A stretch of DNA of 64,000 nucleotides, taken from NCBI GenBank assembly GCA_009792885.1, contig WMCF01000032.1, positions 3,824,589-3,888,588 on the forward strand, given 5' to 3'. This DNA is from Eremophila alpestris peregrina. Its lineage: Eukaryota; Chordata; Aves; Passeriformes; Alaudidae. The stretch's first letter is position 1; each line of letters starts with the position of its first letter. The notes under the pieces are model-generated. The model had not been told where the DNA came from, made no database searches, and saw only the letters and a program-made list of their open reading frames with translations. Positions 1 to 13,100 of the stretch are shown here, one piece after another. The translations under genes and the position numbers were made by a program.

Positions 1-1224
1 CCAACTCCCTGTGCAGCCTCCCTCATCCCTGGCTAATCCACACAAGTTACCTAACGCCGGGGTACGGCGAGGATTAGTTAATGTTTGTGCAGCTTTTCCG
101 AGATAAAAGCTACGCGAGATCTCAGCATTTATTATTGATGCACCAGTCAAGGAGGCCGTGTGTTTGTGGGGGGAAAAATTCCTTCCCGAACCCTGCGGCG
201 ATCAATTTACAAGCCAAAGCAAGGGATTGTGTTACGGCCTGGGAGCCCGGAAAACCGGCCTGGACCTTCAGCAGTCCAAAAAAACCACCCCCCCAAACGA
301 GGATATAGCTGGTAGTACTGTTGGCAGAGTCCTGGTGATCCCTGCTCCTGGCAGGGAGCACTCTGACCTTCAGGGACACAAGGGACTAGCAGCCCTGGTG
401 CCAGGCTTTGAGCTGCCTTCCCCAGGAGCTGGACACCAGCAGGATCCCTATGCTCCAGCCCTTCCTGCCCCCTTACCTGCCTGTCTCCTCACCTGTCTGC
501 TCCCCCTCCCAGCCCGTATCGGGAGGCAGGGGGATTAGGAAGCATTTCCCGGTGCCAGTGCCAGCTTTACTGGCGACCAACTGCGTGACCTTGGGCAGGT
601 CATTCCACCTTCCACGGCTCTTCCTCAACACACAAAGTCCTTTCCTGTGCCCGTGACCCGCTGCACTTCCAAGTGACAATCACGCGGGGCTCTGCACTCT
701 GGGCTCCCTATCGTCACCGGGCAGGGGAGGGTTCAGCATTCCCAGTTTACAGACTGGGAAGACGAGGCCATTCACACCTCCTCTCCACGATTAAGGTCAG
801 GTCAGAGAGGCACCGGCCGAGCTAAGAATAGACCCAGGAGCCCCGTCCCTACCAGCTGTTCCGCTCTGACCACTCTTGGGCAAAGGATCCATTTTGTACC
901 TCAGCGTGTTATTTTAACCACTTACAGGGTCTCAATGGTTAGCTCAGCTTCGAGAGCGGCCACGCTCCCAAACCAGCAGTCACCCCAAGCCCCATGGAGA
1001 GGGCACCCACCCAAATCCCCACCCACACGATGGCAGGACACCCCAAATCCCCGCTTCACCCCTTCCACCACAATGAACCCCTGAGCGAGGGAACCCCTGA
1101 GCGCTTACAGGCGAGAGATGGAGCCCGAGGCGCCGTCGGGGCGCGCATCCGTGCGCCTCGTGATCCGTGTTACACAACCGGGCCCCGGCTCGTTAGCGGA
1201 GCCTCGGCAACGCGGGCGAATTAC
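1..1224 (-). other. ALKBH5 intron 1 (5' part)
   Basis: This stretch follows the exon 1 donor of ALKBH5. I looked for the conserved exon 2 sequence (the GYAADEITHCIRP region) in all frames and do not see it, so the remaining exons lie outside the window. No repeat or RNA gene is evident here. Confidence 0.8.
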
Positions 1225-1943
1225 CTGAGCACCGTGACACTCCCCCTCTTCACGGGCAGGAAGAGAACGGGCTCCGAGACCCTGATGGGTTTGAACTGGA
1301 ATTTACACCCGAAGCAGAGCGCCGAGTCGCTGAAGAAGGACACGGAGACGATGGGCCTCTCAAAGATATGGATGGGGTCCACGTGGGAGACAATGCAGCC
1401 CCCCGGCTGGTAGTCGTTGATGACGGCACTGTTCACAAAGCCCTCGGGGATCACCCGGTGCTCCACCAGCTTCCTGATCACCAGGTCGTGCACCCACTCG
1501 GGGATGGCGTCCACCTCCCCCCGCGGGTACAGGCGCTCCTGGCCGGGGCCTCGCCGCTGCAGCTGAGACCCGTAGGTGTAGCCTTCCCCGAAAAAATACT
1601 TGTTCCGCAGCGGCGCCCGATCCACCGTGTGCTCCTTGTAGAGCCCCTTCTCGGCCCGGGACACCACGTCCTCGATGCGCGCCTCGATCTTGGCGCACTC
1701 CTCGGAGCTGAAGAGGCGAAGCTGGCGGATGCCGCTCTTGACTTTCCGAGCTTCCTCCTCCTCCTTCTGCTCCTCGTAGTCGCTGGGCTCGGAGCCGGAG
1801 TCCTCCTGGTGCCGCCGCTTGCGGTCGTACGGAGGTTCGGGGGGCTCCCGCGGGAGGCCGCCGCCGCCGCCTTTGTGGCCGTCCCGGTAGGGCATCATGG
1901 ACTTGAGCTTCTCCCGCAGGTCCGTGTAGCCGCTGCCGGCCAT
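1225..1943 (-). CDS. ALKBH5: ALKBH5 RNA m6A demethylase, first coding exon (partial gene)
   Basis: This exon encodes the N-terminal ~239 residues of ALKBH5, the nuclear Fe(II)/2-oxoglutarate dioxygenase that removes N6-methyladenosine from RNA. The protein opens MAGSGYTDLREKLKSM, continues through a charged segment with EEQKEEEEARKVKSGIRQ, and then follows the human catalytic core almost without change, for example RNKYFFGEGYTYG and NDYQPGGCIVSHVDPIHIF. The HVD triad supplies two of the three iron ligands; the distal histidine and the 2-oxoglutarate arginine are in later exons, which are not in this window. The exon ends at GTGCTCAG followed by donor GTAATT. The region after the start methionine replaces the human poly-alanine stretch with a glycine run. 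The start is in a GC-rich context and is the conserved one. MYO15A lies upstream on the same strand. Confidence 0.97.
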
Positions 1944-2790
1944 GGCGCGTCCGCAGCCCCCGCCTCTATCGATCCCGGCGCTGCAGGCGGCGGCGGGCGG
2001 CGGCGGGGGACGCGCAGCTGCTGCTCATGGCACCCGCCGCCCTGCCGGGAGAGAGAGCCCCGCAGGACGGGGAGGTGAGGACGGGATCCCGGTACCGCGC
2101 CTGACCCTCTCCCGCCCCCTCCACGGGAGATGGGACCCCCCTCCCGGCGGGCAGAGCTTCCGCCCTCTCCCTCCCTCCCGGGGCAGGGGCGGCCCGGCGG
2201 ACGCCACACTCACGGCTCGGCCCGGGGCGGGCGCGGACAACGCTGCCGGTGCCGGTGCTCACGCGGCGGCAGGGCCTGGCACATTCCCAGCGGCAGCCCC
2301 GGACGCCCTGCCCGTTCCCACCGCCGCGGCTCTGCCCATGGCGGGGGGCAACCGGAGGAGGTGTGGGGGTTCCCGTGCCGTGCCGGGAGACAGCGGCGGG
2401 CGGGGGTCTGGCGCGGCCCTTCCCGCTACGTCACCAGGAGCCGGCCCGACATCCCGGATCGCCGCGGGGCCGCCCCGCGCCCCGCCCCGCCGCGCACGCG
2501 CCGCCACCGCCCCTGGCCCCGCCCCTCCCGCGCACGTACGGACAGAGCGCGCGGCCCAGCCCCGCCCCCCGAGCGCGCCCACCGGCGCCGTTAACCGGGA
2601 AGGGCAGCCCCGCCCCACCCCGCCCCGCGCGGCGCTGATTGGCCGGTGGGCGGCCGCGAGCTCCGCGGGCCGGCGGCTGATTGGGCGGTTGGAGCGCGCG
2701 CGCGCGCGGCGGCGGCAGGGAGGGAGGGGCGCGGAGACGGCGGCGGGCGCGCGGCGCCAGCGCCCCCTGGTGGACGGGACGAGTGCGACA
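1944..2790 (-). promoter_or_regulatory. ALKBH5: ALKBH5 promoter and 5' UTR, CpG island
   Basis: The region just upstream of the ALKBH5 start is extremely GC- and CpG-rich, as expected for a housekeeping promoter. Inverted CCAAT motifs (ATTGG) occur at 2638-2642 and 2680-2684, and a CRE-like TACGTCA occurs at 2427-2433. A (CG)n run lies at about 2694-2709. No TATA box is evident. The transcription start is not determined; it is inferred to lie between about 2000 and 2650. Confidence 0.75.
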
Positions 2791-2800
2791 GGGGGGCGTG

Positions 2801-2912
2801 ACTGGGAGGCACAGGGAAACTGAGGCACGGGTGGGCTAGAGAGGAAACTGAGGCACCGGGATGGGGAAAGAGGCACTGGGATGGATGGAGGAAACTGAGG
2901 CACGGGAATAGG
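2801..2912. repeat. Degenerate short tandem repeat
   Basis: Several copies of a unit like GGAAACTGAGGCAC with GGGATGG spacers occur in a row between the ALKBH5 promoter and the 3' end of MYO15A. Confidence 0.6.
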
Positions 2913-3151
2913 AAACATGGTGATTGATGGAGAATCAGATACGGGGGGCAGCACACCCCCTTGCAGCAGCGAGCGTAACACAAAACCACGGACACCGAGT
3001 CATGCCGGGCTCCGGGCGTGTATAAAGCCCCAGAACAACAGTGGGTTGGTGACAGGGAACAGCGGCCACTGGCCAAGCTGGGGATACCCCACGGTCACTG
3101 CACCCTCTGTCCCCCATGCCGGGGGTCTGGGGTGCCGAGGCCATGGCAGGC

Positions 3152-6100
3152 TCAGAGGAGGGTGATCTCGCTGGGTGGCAGCGTCTGCCTCTTCTCCCGG
3201 GCACCCAGCAGCCTCTCCATGTGCGCAGCCACCACGCGGCACAACTCCAGGCCCTGGAGAGGGACACACCGCTGGTCAGTGGCCATGCCACCACTGTGAG
3301 AGCCCCAGCAGGGCCCCCCCGATGTCCCCAAATGTCCCCGACCTGCTCCAGCTGAAGCTGCGTGATGCCCTGAGCCAGGAGGTCTCCCAGTGTGATCTCC
3401 ACGTAGGGATAGCTGGATCCAGCCGTCGGCCGCTGCGTCCGCGTGGACTGGATCTCATTCAGCGAGAACTTGGCGACGAGTTCCTGGAAGGGGGACAGGG
3501 GCGTGGCCAGTGCGCCCTGGGAGCCCCTCCAAGGGGACCCCAGCTTGGACAGGGCTTAGAACAAACTGGTCTAGTGGAAGGTGTCCCTGCCCATGGCAAA
3601 GGGGTGGAACTGGATGAGCTTTAACGTTTGCTCCAACCCAAGCCATTGCATGATTCCATGTGTCCCACACGGCCCCACACCTACGTGGGTCTCCTTGCTG
3701 AGGAAGTTGAGGCCGTTCTGGTTGACAGCCAGGATACAGGGTGAAACAATGGCGTTGTTGCTGCAGCTCTGGATGTAGAAGAAGGACGAGCCGAACATGG
3801 GGTAGGCGCTCAGCAGCCCTGCAGGGCAGAGGATGGGGTCTCAGTGCCCACTGCCACCCCCATCTGCCCAGTCCCCAGGGTGTCCTGCACCCAGGAGCAG
3901 CCAAGGGAAATAAGTGTCCCAACTGGGACCTGGAAGCAACCAGTCCTGTACTGCCAATCCCTCCTGCCCTCTGTGTGCAGCATCCCAGGCTCTGTGCAGG
4001 GTCAAGGGCTGCCTGTCCTAGCAGCATCCCATCCCCATCATCATCACCCTCCAGGCAGCATTGCATCCCCAGCAGGACTACATCTCCAGCAGCATTATAT
4101 CCTCATTAGCACCATGTCCTCATTAGCACTGCATCCTCTCCCTGTGAATGTCACCTCCCCATCGCTGTCCCCTCACCCAGGAACTGTGCCCTGGCCTGGT
4201 GGGCGCTGAGTGCCTGGGCTTGCTGCACGTGCTGGGTCACCATCTGCAGCCACGACTGGGGCTTCAGCAGGCGGAAGAGCTGCGGAGGGACGTAGTCCTG
4301 CATCTCCCTCCTGTGGGGAGCCCGAGGTCAGGGCCAGCGCTGGCCAGCAGGTCCCAAATCCCACTGGGACATGATTTCCGCCCCCTGCAGGTGCCCTGTC
4401 CCCTGCCGTACGCAGTGGGGAGGTGATGGCGGTCCTTGGCTCGGTGCTGGAGGGCGGCCAGCTTGGCCACGTGTGGGAAGTGCTGCTCTCCCGACCTCGC
4501 CGGCGGCAGGACGGTGAACAGTCCCTTGAGGTAGTCAGGGAGCACCTGGGTGGGGGGACAGAGCACAGGGACACAGCTTGGGGACAGGGCACGCTCTGAG
4601 GGAAACAGGGAGGTGGCCCTGGGGGAGGCTGATGGGGTGGCCCGACCTGGTTGTAGTGGACGGTGACGTAGAGCTCGTTGTCGAACTTGAGGGGCTGGCT
4701 CCAGACCACGCGGCGGCACCAGAAGGTGTAGCTGGTGTCCCGGAGCTCCGTCTCTGCAGCCACATCCAGGACGTATTCCCGGCGGGTCAGTGGCCGCACG
4801 CTCTGCCCTGTGCCACCCAGGAGTCTGAGTATGGCCACCACACCACCTGCATGGCTGTCCCATCCTGTCTTGTCCTGTCCCGTCTGTCCCATCCCTGCCA
4901 GCTCCTCACCTCTGTCGGTCACCACGAAGAGGATGTATTCCTCCAAAGCCTCTGGATTCTGCAGCCCCATCTCAGAGCACAGCTCCTCGATCACATCCAG
5001 AGCCACCTGGGCACAGGGACAGGTGGCTGGGACACTGCCACATCCCCCTGTTGTGCTCTGGGCCACCCAACTTGTCCTGCATTGAGGCTCATCCCAGTGA
5101 TGATCCGCTTTTCCCAGGGGATGAAGTCCCACAGCAGGGACAGCCAAAGGGTGCAGCCCCCCCACATCTGCACCCTCTGGGTGCCCACAACTGAGGTGTT
5201 ACCATAATCTCGGGGTGCACTGAGCCTCCTGTCCCCTCTGGCTCACCGAGCACGTCTTGATCTTGAGGTGCCTCTCGATGCCGCCGGGCAGGAGGAAGAG
5301 CTGGCGCTTGGCGCTGCGTCCAGCCTGCATGGGAGGACATGTTGGGGTGCAGGGGGGCCCTTCACACAGCAACAACCCACAGGACACCCTAAATCTTGCA
5401 GCTATCCTTAAAGAACCATCCCACTGGGATCATCCTGTCTCTTGCCCATCCTGTCCAGCTGAACCATCATGCCCCCACTCCATGTCCACAGAGCTCCATT
5501 ACCCCTTCCCCTGAAGGCTCAGAGTACCCCCAAAGTGGTGAAGAGCAGACCCTAAGAAGGGCTGTGCTCTCTTGGGCAGATCCCCAAAAAGGACCAGCTC
5601 AGCTCCAGGGTGGTATCTGAGGGAGATCCCAAGCCTACGGGGGAAACCTGACCCCAAGTGGGTACCCAGAACTTCTGGGGGGGATCTCAAGCTGACACCA
5701 GCCCTGTTCCACCCCAGGGGCACCCACAAGCTCCTGGCCTCACCACCATGGCCTTGAGCTCCATGCTGCTGGGGAAGAGGCTGCGGCCACCGAACTGCAG
5801 GGTTTTCCTCAGGTTCTGCTCACAGGCTTTGGCGATGCCTGGCAGGAACAGGGACTGGGATGAAGGATGGGGCTGAGCTGCCAGCTGGCTCTGTTAGAGC
5901 TCCTCCTGAGCTCTGTGACACCTGGGGTGTCCTTGCCCACCCAGCACCCTGGGGTGTGCATGGTCCCTACCATGGAAAGGCAGCTCCGGGTGCCTGCTAG
6001 CATCTTGCAGGAAGGCCAGGAAGAAGGGCTGGAGCACCTCAGAGCACTTGTAGTAGGCAGCAAGGATGTAGAGCAGCCTCCAGCCCCTCTGGCAGCTGTC

Positions 6101-7186
6101 CCTGTGGGAACAGCCAGGGCTGATCTCCTAAGCAGGGTGCCCATGGGGGCACCCATCACCTTGGGGAGCAGCACAGCCCTCTGCAAGGAGGAGGTCCCCA
6201 AGTCTCCCCCCAGGCTGGAGCAGCTCAGCCTGGCCAAGGATACAAGTGTCCCAGTGCCAGCCTCTGCTGACCCACATGGGCACAGGGACTCACGGTTTGG
6301 AGCTGGTGTTGTTGGTGATCTGCTTGATGATCTGGCAGTACACCTCATCCCGCAGGACCTCGTGATCTGCACACAGCTGGGGGACAGGCAAAGCTGCCAC
6401 TTCTCTGCCACCCCCTGCCCAGGCCACCCCCAGGACTCACTGCCCCAGTGATGGATTTACCTTGAGGATGGTGCAGACGGTGTCCAGCTCTGTCTGCCCC
6501 CTGAGGGGGTGGTCACCCATGAACTTCATCACAGCTGGGGACAACAAAGCCACATGGTGACACAGCTCAGCATGTCCCTTCCCCAGGGTGGGCACATCCT
6601 GGGCACATGGAGCAATGGGACCAGAACTAAACTCCCCTAGGACCCCCTCTCTGCCCATCCCTGTCTAGCCCCACCCTCCTTCAAGGACAGGGCTGGGGAT
6701 GGCTGAGGGACAGGGGGACAGGACACTCATGCCCCTGCCTACCTTGGAAAGCCTCAGCAGCCGGTTTGTTGAGGCCACCATCCACAAATTCAATGAGTGA
6801 CTCCTGAATAGGAATCTAGAGTGGGGGTAGAGGGCCAGCTCTGGGATCCTGCTGGGACCTCAAAGGGACATGCAGGTGACCGCAGGATAAGGGCACCCCA
6901 GGACTCCACTTCCCCATACCTTGGTGAACGTCAGCATCTCCAGCACACTTGGCGCCTTCATCCCACGGGAGTCCCTGGCAGAGGGACAAGGGAGCAGGTG
7001 GGCACAGGTGTCCCCACCATGGCACATCCCTGTCCCACTGCTGGACACTCACGTGGTCCCACGTCGTGCTGCACGGAAATGCCTCTGGGCAAAGGCCAGC
7101 ATGGGACAGGCCCCAGTGACATCCCTGAGCTGCTCCACACCATCTCCCTCCAGACCCTCCACAAAGGTGGCGCTGGCTGGGGACAT
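3152..7186 (-). CDS. MYO15A: MYO15A second MyTH4, C-terminal FERM and PDZ ligand, exons 49-63
   Basis: Exons 7053-7186, 6920-6974, 6743-6815, 6461-6534, 6294-6376, 5971-6101, 5744-5838, 5247-5324, 4910-5006, 4647-4807, 4412-4545, 4177-4310, 3685-3818, 3343-3483 and 3152-3253. Landmarks: QESLIEFVDGGLNKPAAEAF, MKFMGDHPLRGQ, KQITNNTSSK, CQRGWRLLYILAAYY (MyTH4), then SAKRQLFLLPGGIERHLKIK, LKFDNELYVTVHYNQVLPDY, FGSSFFYIQSCSN and the end LPPSEITLL. The ITLL terminus is a class I PDZ ligand, in human bound by whirlin. For exon 6294-6376 the acceptor at 6377 was chosen over one 10 nt inside because it restores LCADHE, matching human LCGDHE. Confidence 0.95.
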
Positions 7187-10100
7187 CTGTGGAATGGGGC
7201 AGTGAGCACTGGGCACAGCCAGAACCAGGCACAGCCAGAACCAGGGGACAGCCCCAGGCCAGGACCCACCTCAGTTTTCCGGTCCAGCTCCTGGGCAGCA
7301 GCAGTGGAGGCCACAGCCACAGCCACAGCTGCTGAAGCTGCCACCCTGCCCTGCTTGTCCCTGGGCTCCTCTTTCCTCTCCGCAGGCAAATGGACAAAGT
7401 CAGGCGCTGCCACGGGCTGGACGTACTCGGCAGGGAAGAGCCCTGACCTGCCATGGATGGCCCCAAACTTCCAGCCTGTGCCAGACAGATGGTGGGGATG
7501 GCAGCCATGGGGTCACCCCTCCAAAATTCTCTGCCTGCTCCCGCCTGCCTCTGCACCCCCAGTCCTTTTCAGGGATCTGGCCCTGGAAGCAGCTGCAGTT
7601 TGGTATCACTCAAGGGGTGACCAGGGGCCACAAAGCCTGTCACCTGAGGGACATGTCACTAGGGTGGGACCTGCAGGAGAGCATCTCCCTGCATCAGGTC
7701 AGTGCCAAAAAGATCCCAAAGCATCCTGCTGAGGGGTGACAGAGGGAGGACCCTGCCCTGTGCCCCAGACCCAGGAGGGGACACAGCTCAGAGCACACCA
7801 GGGACACACACCAGGGACAGTGTGGCACCCACCAAAATCCTGAGTGCCTGTCTTCAGCTCCTCCAGGTACATCACCTTCTTGCGGACCACGCAGCCGTAG
7901 TAGTGGTCTGCAGGGACACCATGGGGACACCATGGGGACATGGAGTGTCACAGGATGCAAGGCAAGTGCACAGCCACCTCCAGGGCAGGGCAAGCCATCA
8001 GTCTGCTGCCCCTGTGTCCCCCATCAAAGGCATTTTGGCATGGGGGGCTTTGAGGGTCCCTCACCTCTCTCAGGGTGCTCCAGTGACTGCAGATGGATGA
8101 TGTCTCCTTTGTGGAAGCTGAGCCGGCCCCCGTCCTCTGGACTGTAGTTCCTCACAGCCACCACATACCGGGAGTCCTGAGCACAGGGGGTCTGGCACAG
8201 CCCATGCACATAGGGACACCCACACCCCACCCAGCATAGGGACTTCAAGCACCCAGGACCACTTCAAGCACCCAGGACCATTCCCCCAAGTCCAGCCATG
8301 GTCCCATTCGCAGGGTGCCCTCCTCTGCCCACCCCAGCCCCCCAAATGCAGGATCACGGGCAGGGTCTGACCCCCGGGACAAACCCACCCTGGCCCCAGG
8401 GCATCCCCCACCTTCCTGAGCTCTGTGATGAAGTGATCGACCATGACCTTGACCTGGGGGGCTTTGGGGGAGAAGAGGATGAGCTTCTCGCTGCGCAGGT
8501 TGAACTCCAGCATGTTCCTGGATGGCGTGGTCACGAAGAGCACGTCGGGGTAGCTGGGGCAGGGCGAGGGCAGGCTGAAACACCCGGCATCTGTGGCACC
8601 CACAGGACCCACCCCACCCCTGGCCATCCCTACCTGTAGGCCCGCAGCACCCTCAGCTGCTCCCCGGCAACATTGGTGCCCTTCACCACCCGCAGCAGCT
8701 TGATGCCAGTGTGGGACACGGCCAGGATCTGCACACCCGTCCCCACGCTGCCCTGTGGGCCAGGACAGCACCTCAGCCAGGTGACACAGTGCCCCCCATG
8801 CTGACCTGCCCCACAGCTGAACCCTCACCGTGGCAGGGAAGAGGCGGGAGAAATACACCTCGCAGCCATCCCGGGCCGCGGCAATGATCTCCCTCTTGAC
8901 ATTCTCAGTGGCCACGGGGCTGAAGGAGTCCAGTTTGTTTTCCGCTGTGGGGAGGGGGAAATACCTCTTGTGAGCACCCCCTCCCTGGAGAGGATATGGA
9001 CAGAGTTCCCAGCCAAAGCAGGGATGCTCATGCCTTTCCCATGCCTGGCAGGACTGTGTTGCAGAGACAGATGTGTGTCCCCCAAGCAGCTGGCTGAGAC
9101 CTGACACAACTTGTGATGTTGTGGAGCACTAAATTACAGGGAGGTCGTTGCTTTTGGAGGCAAAACTACCCAGGGTTAAGCAGAGCCAGTCCTGATTTGG
9201 AGATACCCAGGAGATGAGGACAGGCACAAGAGGGGCTGGGTGTGAGCCCCCAGGCAGGGAGCAGCAGGACACAGCGTTACCAAAGAGGGATTTCAAGCGG
9301 AGCCGCTCCTCCTGGCTGATCCGGATGCAGGTGTCAGACAGCACATCATTGAAGATCTGGGAAAGGAGGTGAGGAGCACTGGGTTTGTTTGGGGAAGAGC
9401 AAAAAGCCCCCCAGCCCCAACTTGCAACAGCCCCAGCTCCTCCAAGGCAGCTCAGCAGGGATGGCCACAGTGGGATGAGTAAATCCCACTGAGGAAGACC
9501 CCACCTCCCAGGGGACCCTGGGGGGCTGCAGGGCCAGCTCGGTGCCTCACCTGCCGGAAGATGAGGTCGAGCAGCAGTGGGTTGTTGATGCTGTCCTTGG
9601 GATAGAAAACCTGCCAGGAGAGAGATCAGGGCTTGGTGTAAACCCCCTTATCGTGGCAGGACATGGCACTAACCTGTCCTCAAGTGTCACCATAACCTGT
9701 ACCTCCTTCCTGATGAATATTTTCCAGGGCACGTTGTGGTAGGTGTAGAAGTCCTCGCTGCAGCTGCGGTGCAGCTGGGTCTGGACCTGCTGTGCCTCGG
9801 ACGGGAGCTCCCGTGAGACAAAGACTGCAAAGGGACAGAAAGCCTTGCAGTCCCCAGGGGGAACCACCAACAGCTGCCTCCACCTGGGGAAATTGAGGCA
9901 CAGGGAGCAGCTCTCTGGCTGAGCTGGGCAAAGCTGTGCCACTGGGAGGGCAAAGTGCCTCACTTCACCGTGGCCCCCCCAGTGCCACAGCTCTGCCCAG
10001 CAATACCTGGGGGCCGTGTGGCTGCAGGACGTCCTGTGGGTGCTCGCAGCTGGTACCTGGTACTTGGCACTGGCTTCACTGCAGCCACCACCTCCTTGGG

Positions 10101-13100
10101 CCCCTGCAAGGCACAGAGGGGCTGTGGTCAGTGCCAGTGACAGCCCCAGCCTGGTCAGGGGGACCTGGGGGCAGCCACATCCCTACCGAAGCTGATGGCA
10201 CCCGGGCTGCTGAGAGCTGCTCCTTCAGGATCTGCATGGCTTCCTCATGGGGGTCCAGCTTCTTCCCAAAGAGCTTGCTGCCAAGACAACAATCCCAGCA
10301 TCAGCTGCATCCCAGCATTGCCTGTGCCTGATACCACCTGCAGCCCCATCACTTGCTGCACCCCAGCATTCCCTACACCCCAGCATTCCCTACACCCTGG
10401 CATCAGGACCAGCACTTGCACCCCCAGGCAGGAGAAGCCCGAGGCTTGGCTGGGGGCCCGGGTGTGTACCTGTGGGGTTGGGAGCTGCGCGGGGCTGGCT
10501 GGCACTGCCGGATGATGTTGCGGATGTCGTGCGTGGGCCGCGGGAAGTGCTCCGAGTTGAGCCGGGAATGCCGCACTGGCTCTCCCGGCCACCGCCCAGC
10601 CACGGCCGCTGCGGAGCCGAGCACACGGCTCAGGGGCCCTGGCTTAGTGCCACGAGCCCCTGTGGTCACCCCATTGCACCAGGACCCCTTACCAGCTTTC
10701 TGTGAGTAGGGCCGGGGGTGGGGGACATGGGCTGGTGTCCCCTCTGCTGCTCTGCCCTGCAAGGGACACGGTGCTATCAACACCTGGCACCTCCAGCTGT
10801 TCCCATCCCCAGGAGCTGCCCCAGAAAGGTGCCCTGAAGCAGAGAAGGGGTTTGACCCCTCCTGGCCCTGTGGCACTGACCGAGGCCCCGGGTGGCTGGT
10901 TGACATCTGCCTGGTGCTGTGGGGATGGGTCTGGCTCTGTGCCTGTGACAGCAAAGAGGAGAGCTCAGTCAGAGCTGTGGGGCTCTGGGTGCAGGGATGT
11001 TCCCACACCAGGGGAACAGACAGGGAAACTGAGGCAGGGATGTGGGAGTGCTCAAAGCGCTCACCCCTCGGCTGATGCGTCTCTGCAGCCACGGGAGATT
11101 TGCTCTGGTTGGCATCAGTGCCACTGTTCCCCCCTCCCACACCACCTCCTCCCTTCAGCCTCTGTGAGAGGATGGACGGCTTCTCCAGCTCCTGGGGGAC
11201 AGGTGTCAGGGCACAGTGGCCAAGCCACCTGCACCCCAAAATGCCTTGGGGACACCCCTCTCACCCCATTGCCATAGGAGAGCACAGGATCAAAGAGACT
11301 GTCCAGGTACCGGTCCAGACCCTTCTGGCTGCGTGGCTCCCCAAATTCCCCATCTGTGAGGGGACAAGGCATGAACCACTGGCATGGCAGGGCTTTGTCA
11401 CAGCACTGGGGGACAGGAGTTGGGGGGAATGATGCCCTACCATGGGAGTGATATGCCTCTAGGGAGGGCAGCGTGGGGGCTTTCACAGCTGGGGGAGGAG
11501 GCACTTCATCCAAATCAAATCCGTGTCCCACCACCCTGCAGAGAGGGAGGATGGCACTCATCGAGCACCCAGAGGGTGTCAGGTTTCCCCTCAGGAGCCC
11601 ACCCACCCCTACCAGCACCCATCCAGCCCGGTGCCAGGGTTGCCCCCACCAGCCCCACAGTGGGGCACCCATCCCTGCCCGGGTACCTACGGCCGGCTGT
11701 CCCTGCTGTGGCTCTCGGTCCCATCCCACGCAATGAGGAAGCAGGATTTCTGTCTGGGGAAGCCCCGCAGCAGCTCGAGGTCAGAGACAAGGTCCAGGAC
11801 ATAGTCATGTCCAGCCAGCTCAGCCCACTGGGCACCCGCCTTCATAGCCACGGACCAGCCACGCCAGCCCTCTGCCAGCCCTCTGCCAACAGCCAGACAC
11901 TGGGGATGGGCACAGGCTCCACAGGGACACCCTGCCCATGAGCTGGGCATTCAGGCTCCCAGATCCTGGGGACACCAAAGACAGCCCCAAGTGACACCGT
12001 GACCCGCTGGGTGGGTGGGTGCCAAGCCAGCACATACCTGTGCTTCAGGACATCCCCTGCCAGATCCTCGCCTGTGCTCCAGGAGTGGATGGGGCAGGAG
12101 AATTGGTCACCTGGGGAGGGACAGGTGGTGAGCGGGTGCCACCAGTGCCCCTTGCCCATGAGGGTGGTCACCCTGGGACCGACCCTCACCAGCACCATGC
12201 CCCAGCAGCATGCTGCCCACACCGTTGAAGCAGTGCAGGTTGAGAGCCATGCTGGCCTGCCGCCGGTTCGCTGTCCACTCCAGCAGCGAGGGAGGGAAGG
12301 TGCGGGCAGCTGCAGCACCCAGCTGGGAGTGTGCCATGGCGTGCATCAGCTTGCGCTGGCACACCGGCTTGTAGCCAGCGAAGGCGTAGTCAGACACAAA
12401 CCTGTGGGGAAGGGAGGATGCTTCAGGAGGCACATGGGCAGGATCATGTGTGCCAGGTTGGGATTGACCACAGAGGGATTAAGAGTATCCCTGGAGGGAT
12501 CTCGGCAGCAGCCTGGGCACACGTGCCAGGCTGGCCCAAGGCATCTTGGAGGGATTTCAGAGCATCTCTAGTGGGACTTGGCCAGTATCCCTGGGCACAG
12601 GTGCCAGGCTGGCCCTTGGGAACCTGGAGGGACATGGGCACACATGCCAGCTTGGCCAGAGGGATCCTGAAGGGAACTCACAGCATTCCCAACAGGTCCT
12701 GGCCACGTGTGCCAGGCTGGCCCAAGGAATCGTGGAGGAACCAGTCGGGGCCTAGGCAGCATCCTCAGCCATAGATACCAGGAGAGCCCTGAAAACCCCC
12801 AGCAGTATTCCCAGGTATGAGCACCAGTCTATTCCTGAGGGTCCCAGCCATCCCCATTCCCCATCCCAGAGCCCATCCCCGGCTCACTTGAGCAGGTACT
12901 TGTCGAAGGCGGCAGATGGGGGGAAGGCGCTGAGGCAGGTGGCCAGCAGCAGCCAGCCCCGCTCCTCGTTGTTGACGTTGGTGTTCCTCCAGACCTGGTT
13001 GGCAGCTTGTGCCAGGAGCTCGTCCCGCAGCCCCGGCACTGACAGCCCCTTCTGCACGATGTAGTTGCCGAAGAGGGTCTCCTGTGGGCCGCCCAGCCCC

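Noticed and set aside
1..1220. ALKBH5 exon 2 expected downstream of exon 1
   Set aside because: No trace of its conserved sequence; intron 1 continues out of the window.
6294..6366. Acceptor 10 nt inside a MYO15A exon (GTGCAG before ATCACG)
   Set aside because: Using it breaks the frame; the upstream CCCCCAG gives LCADHE, matching human.
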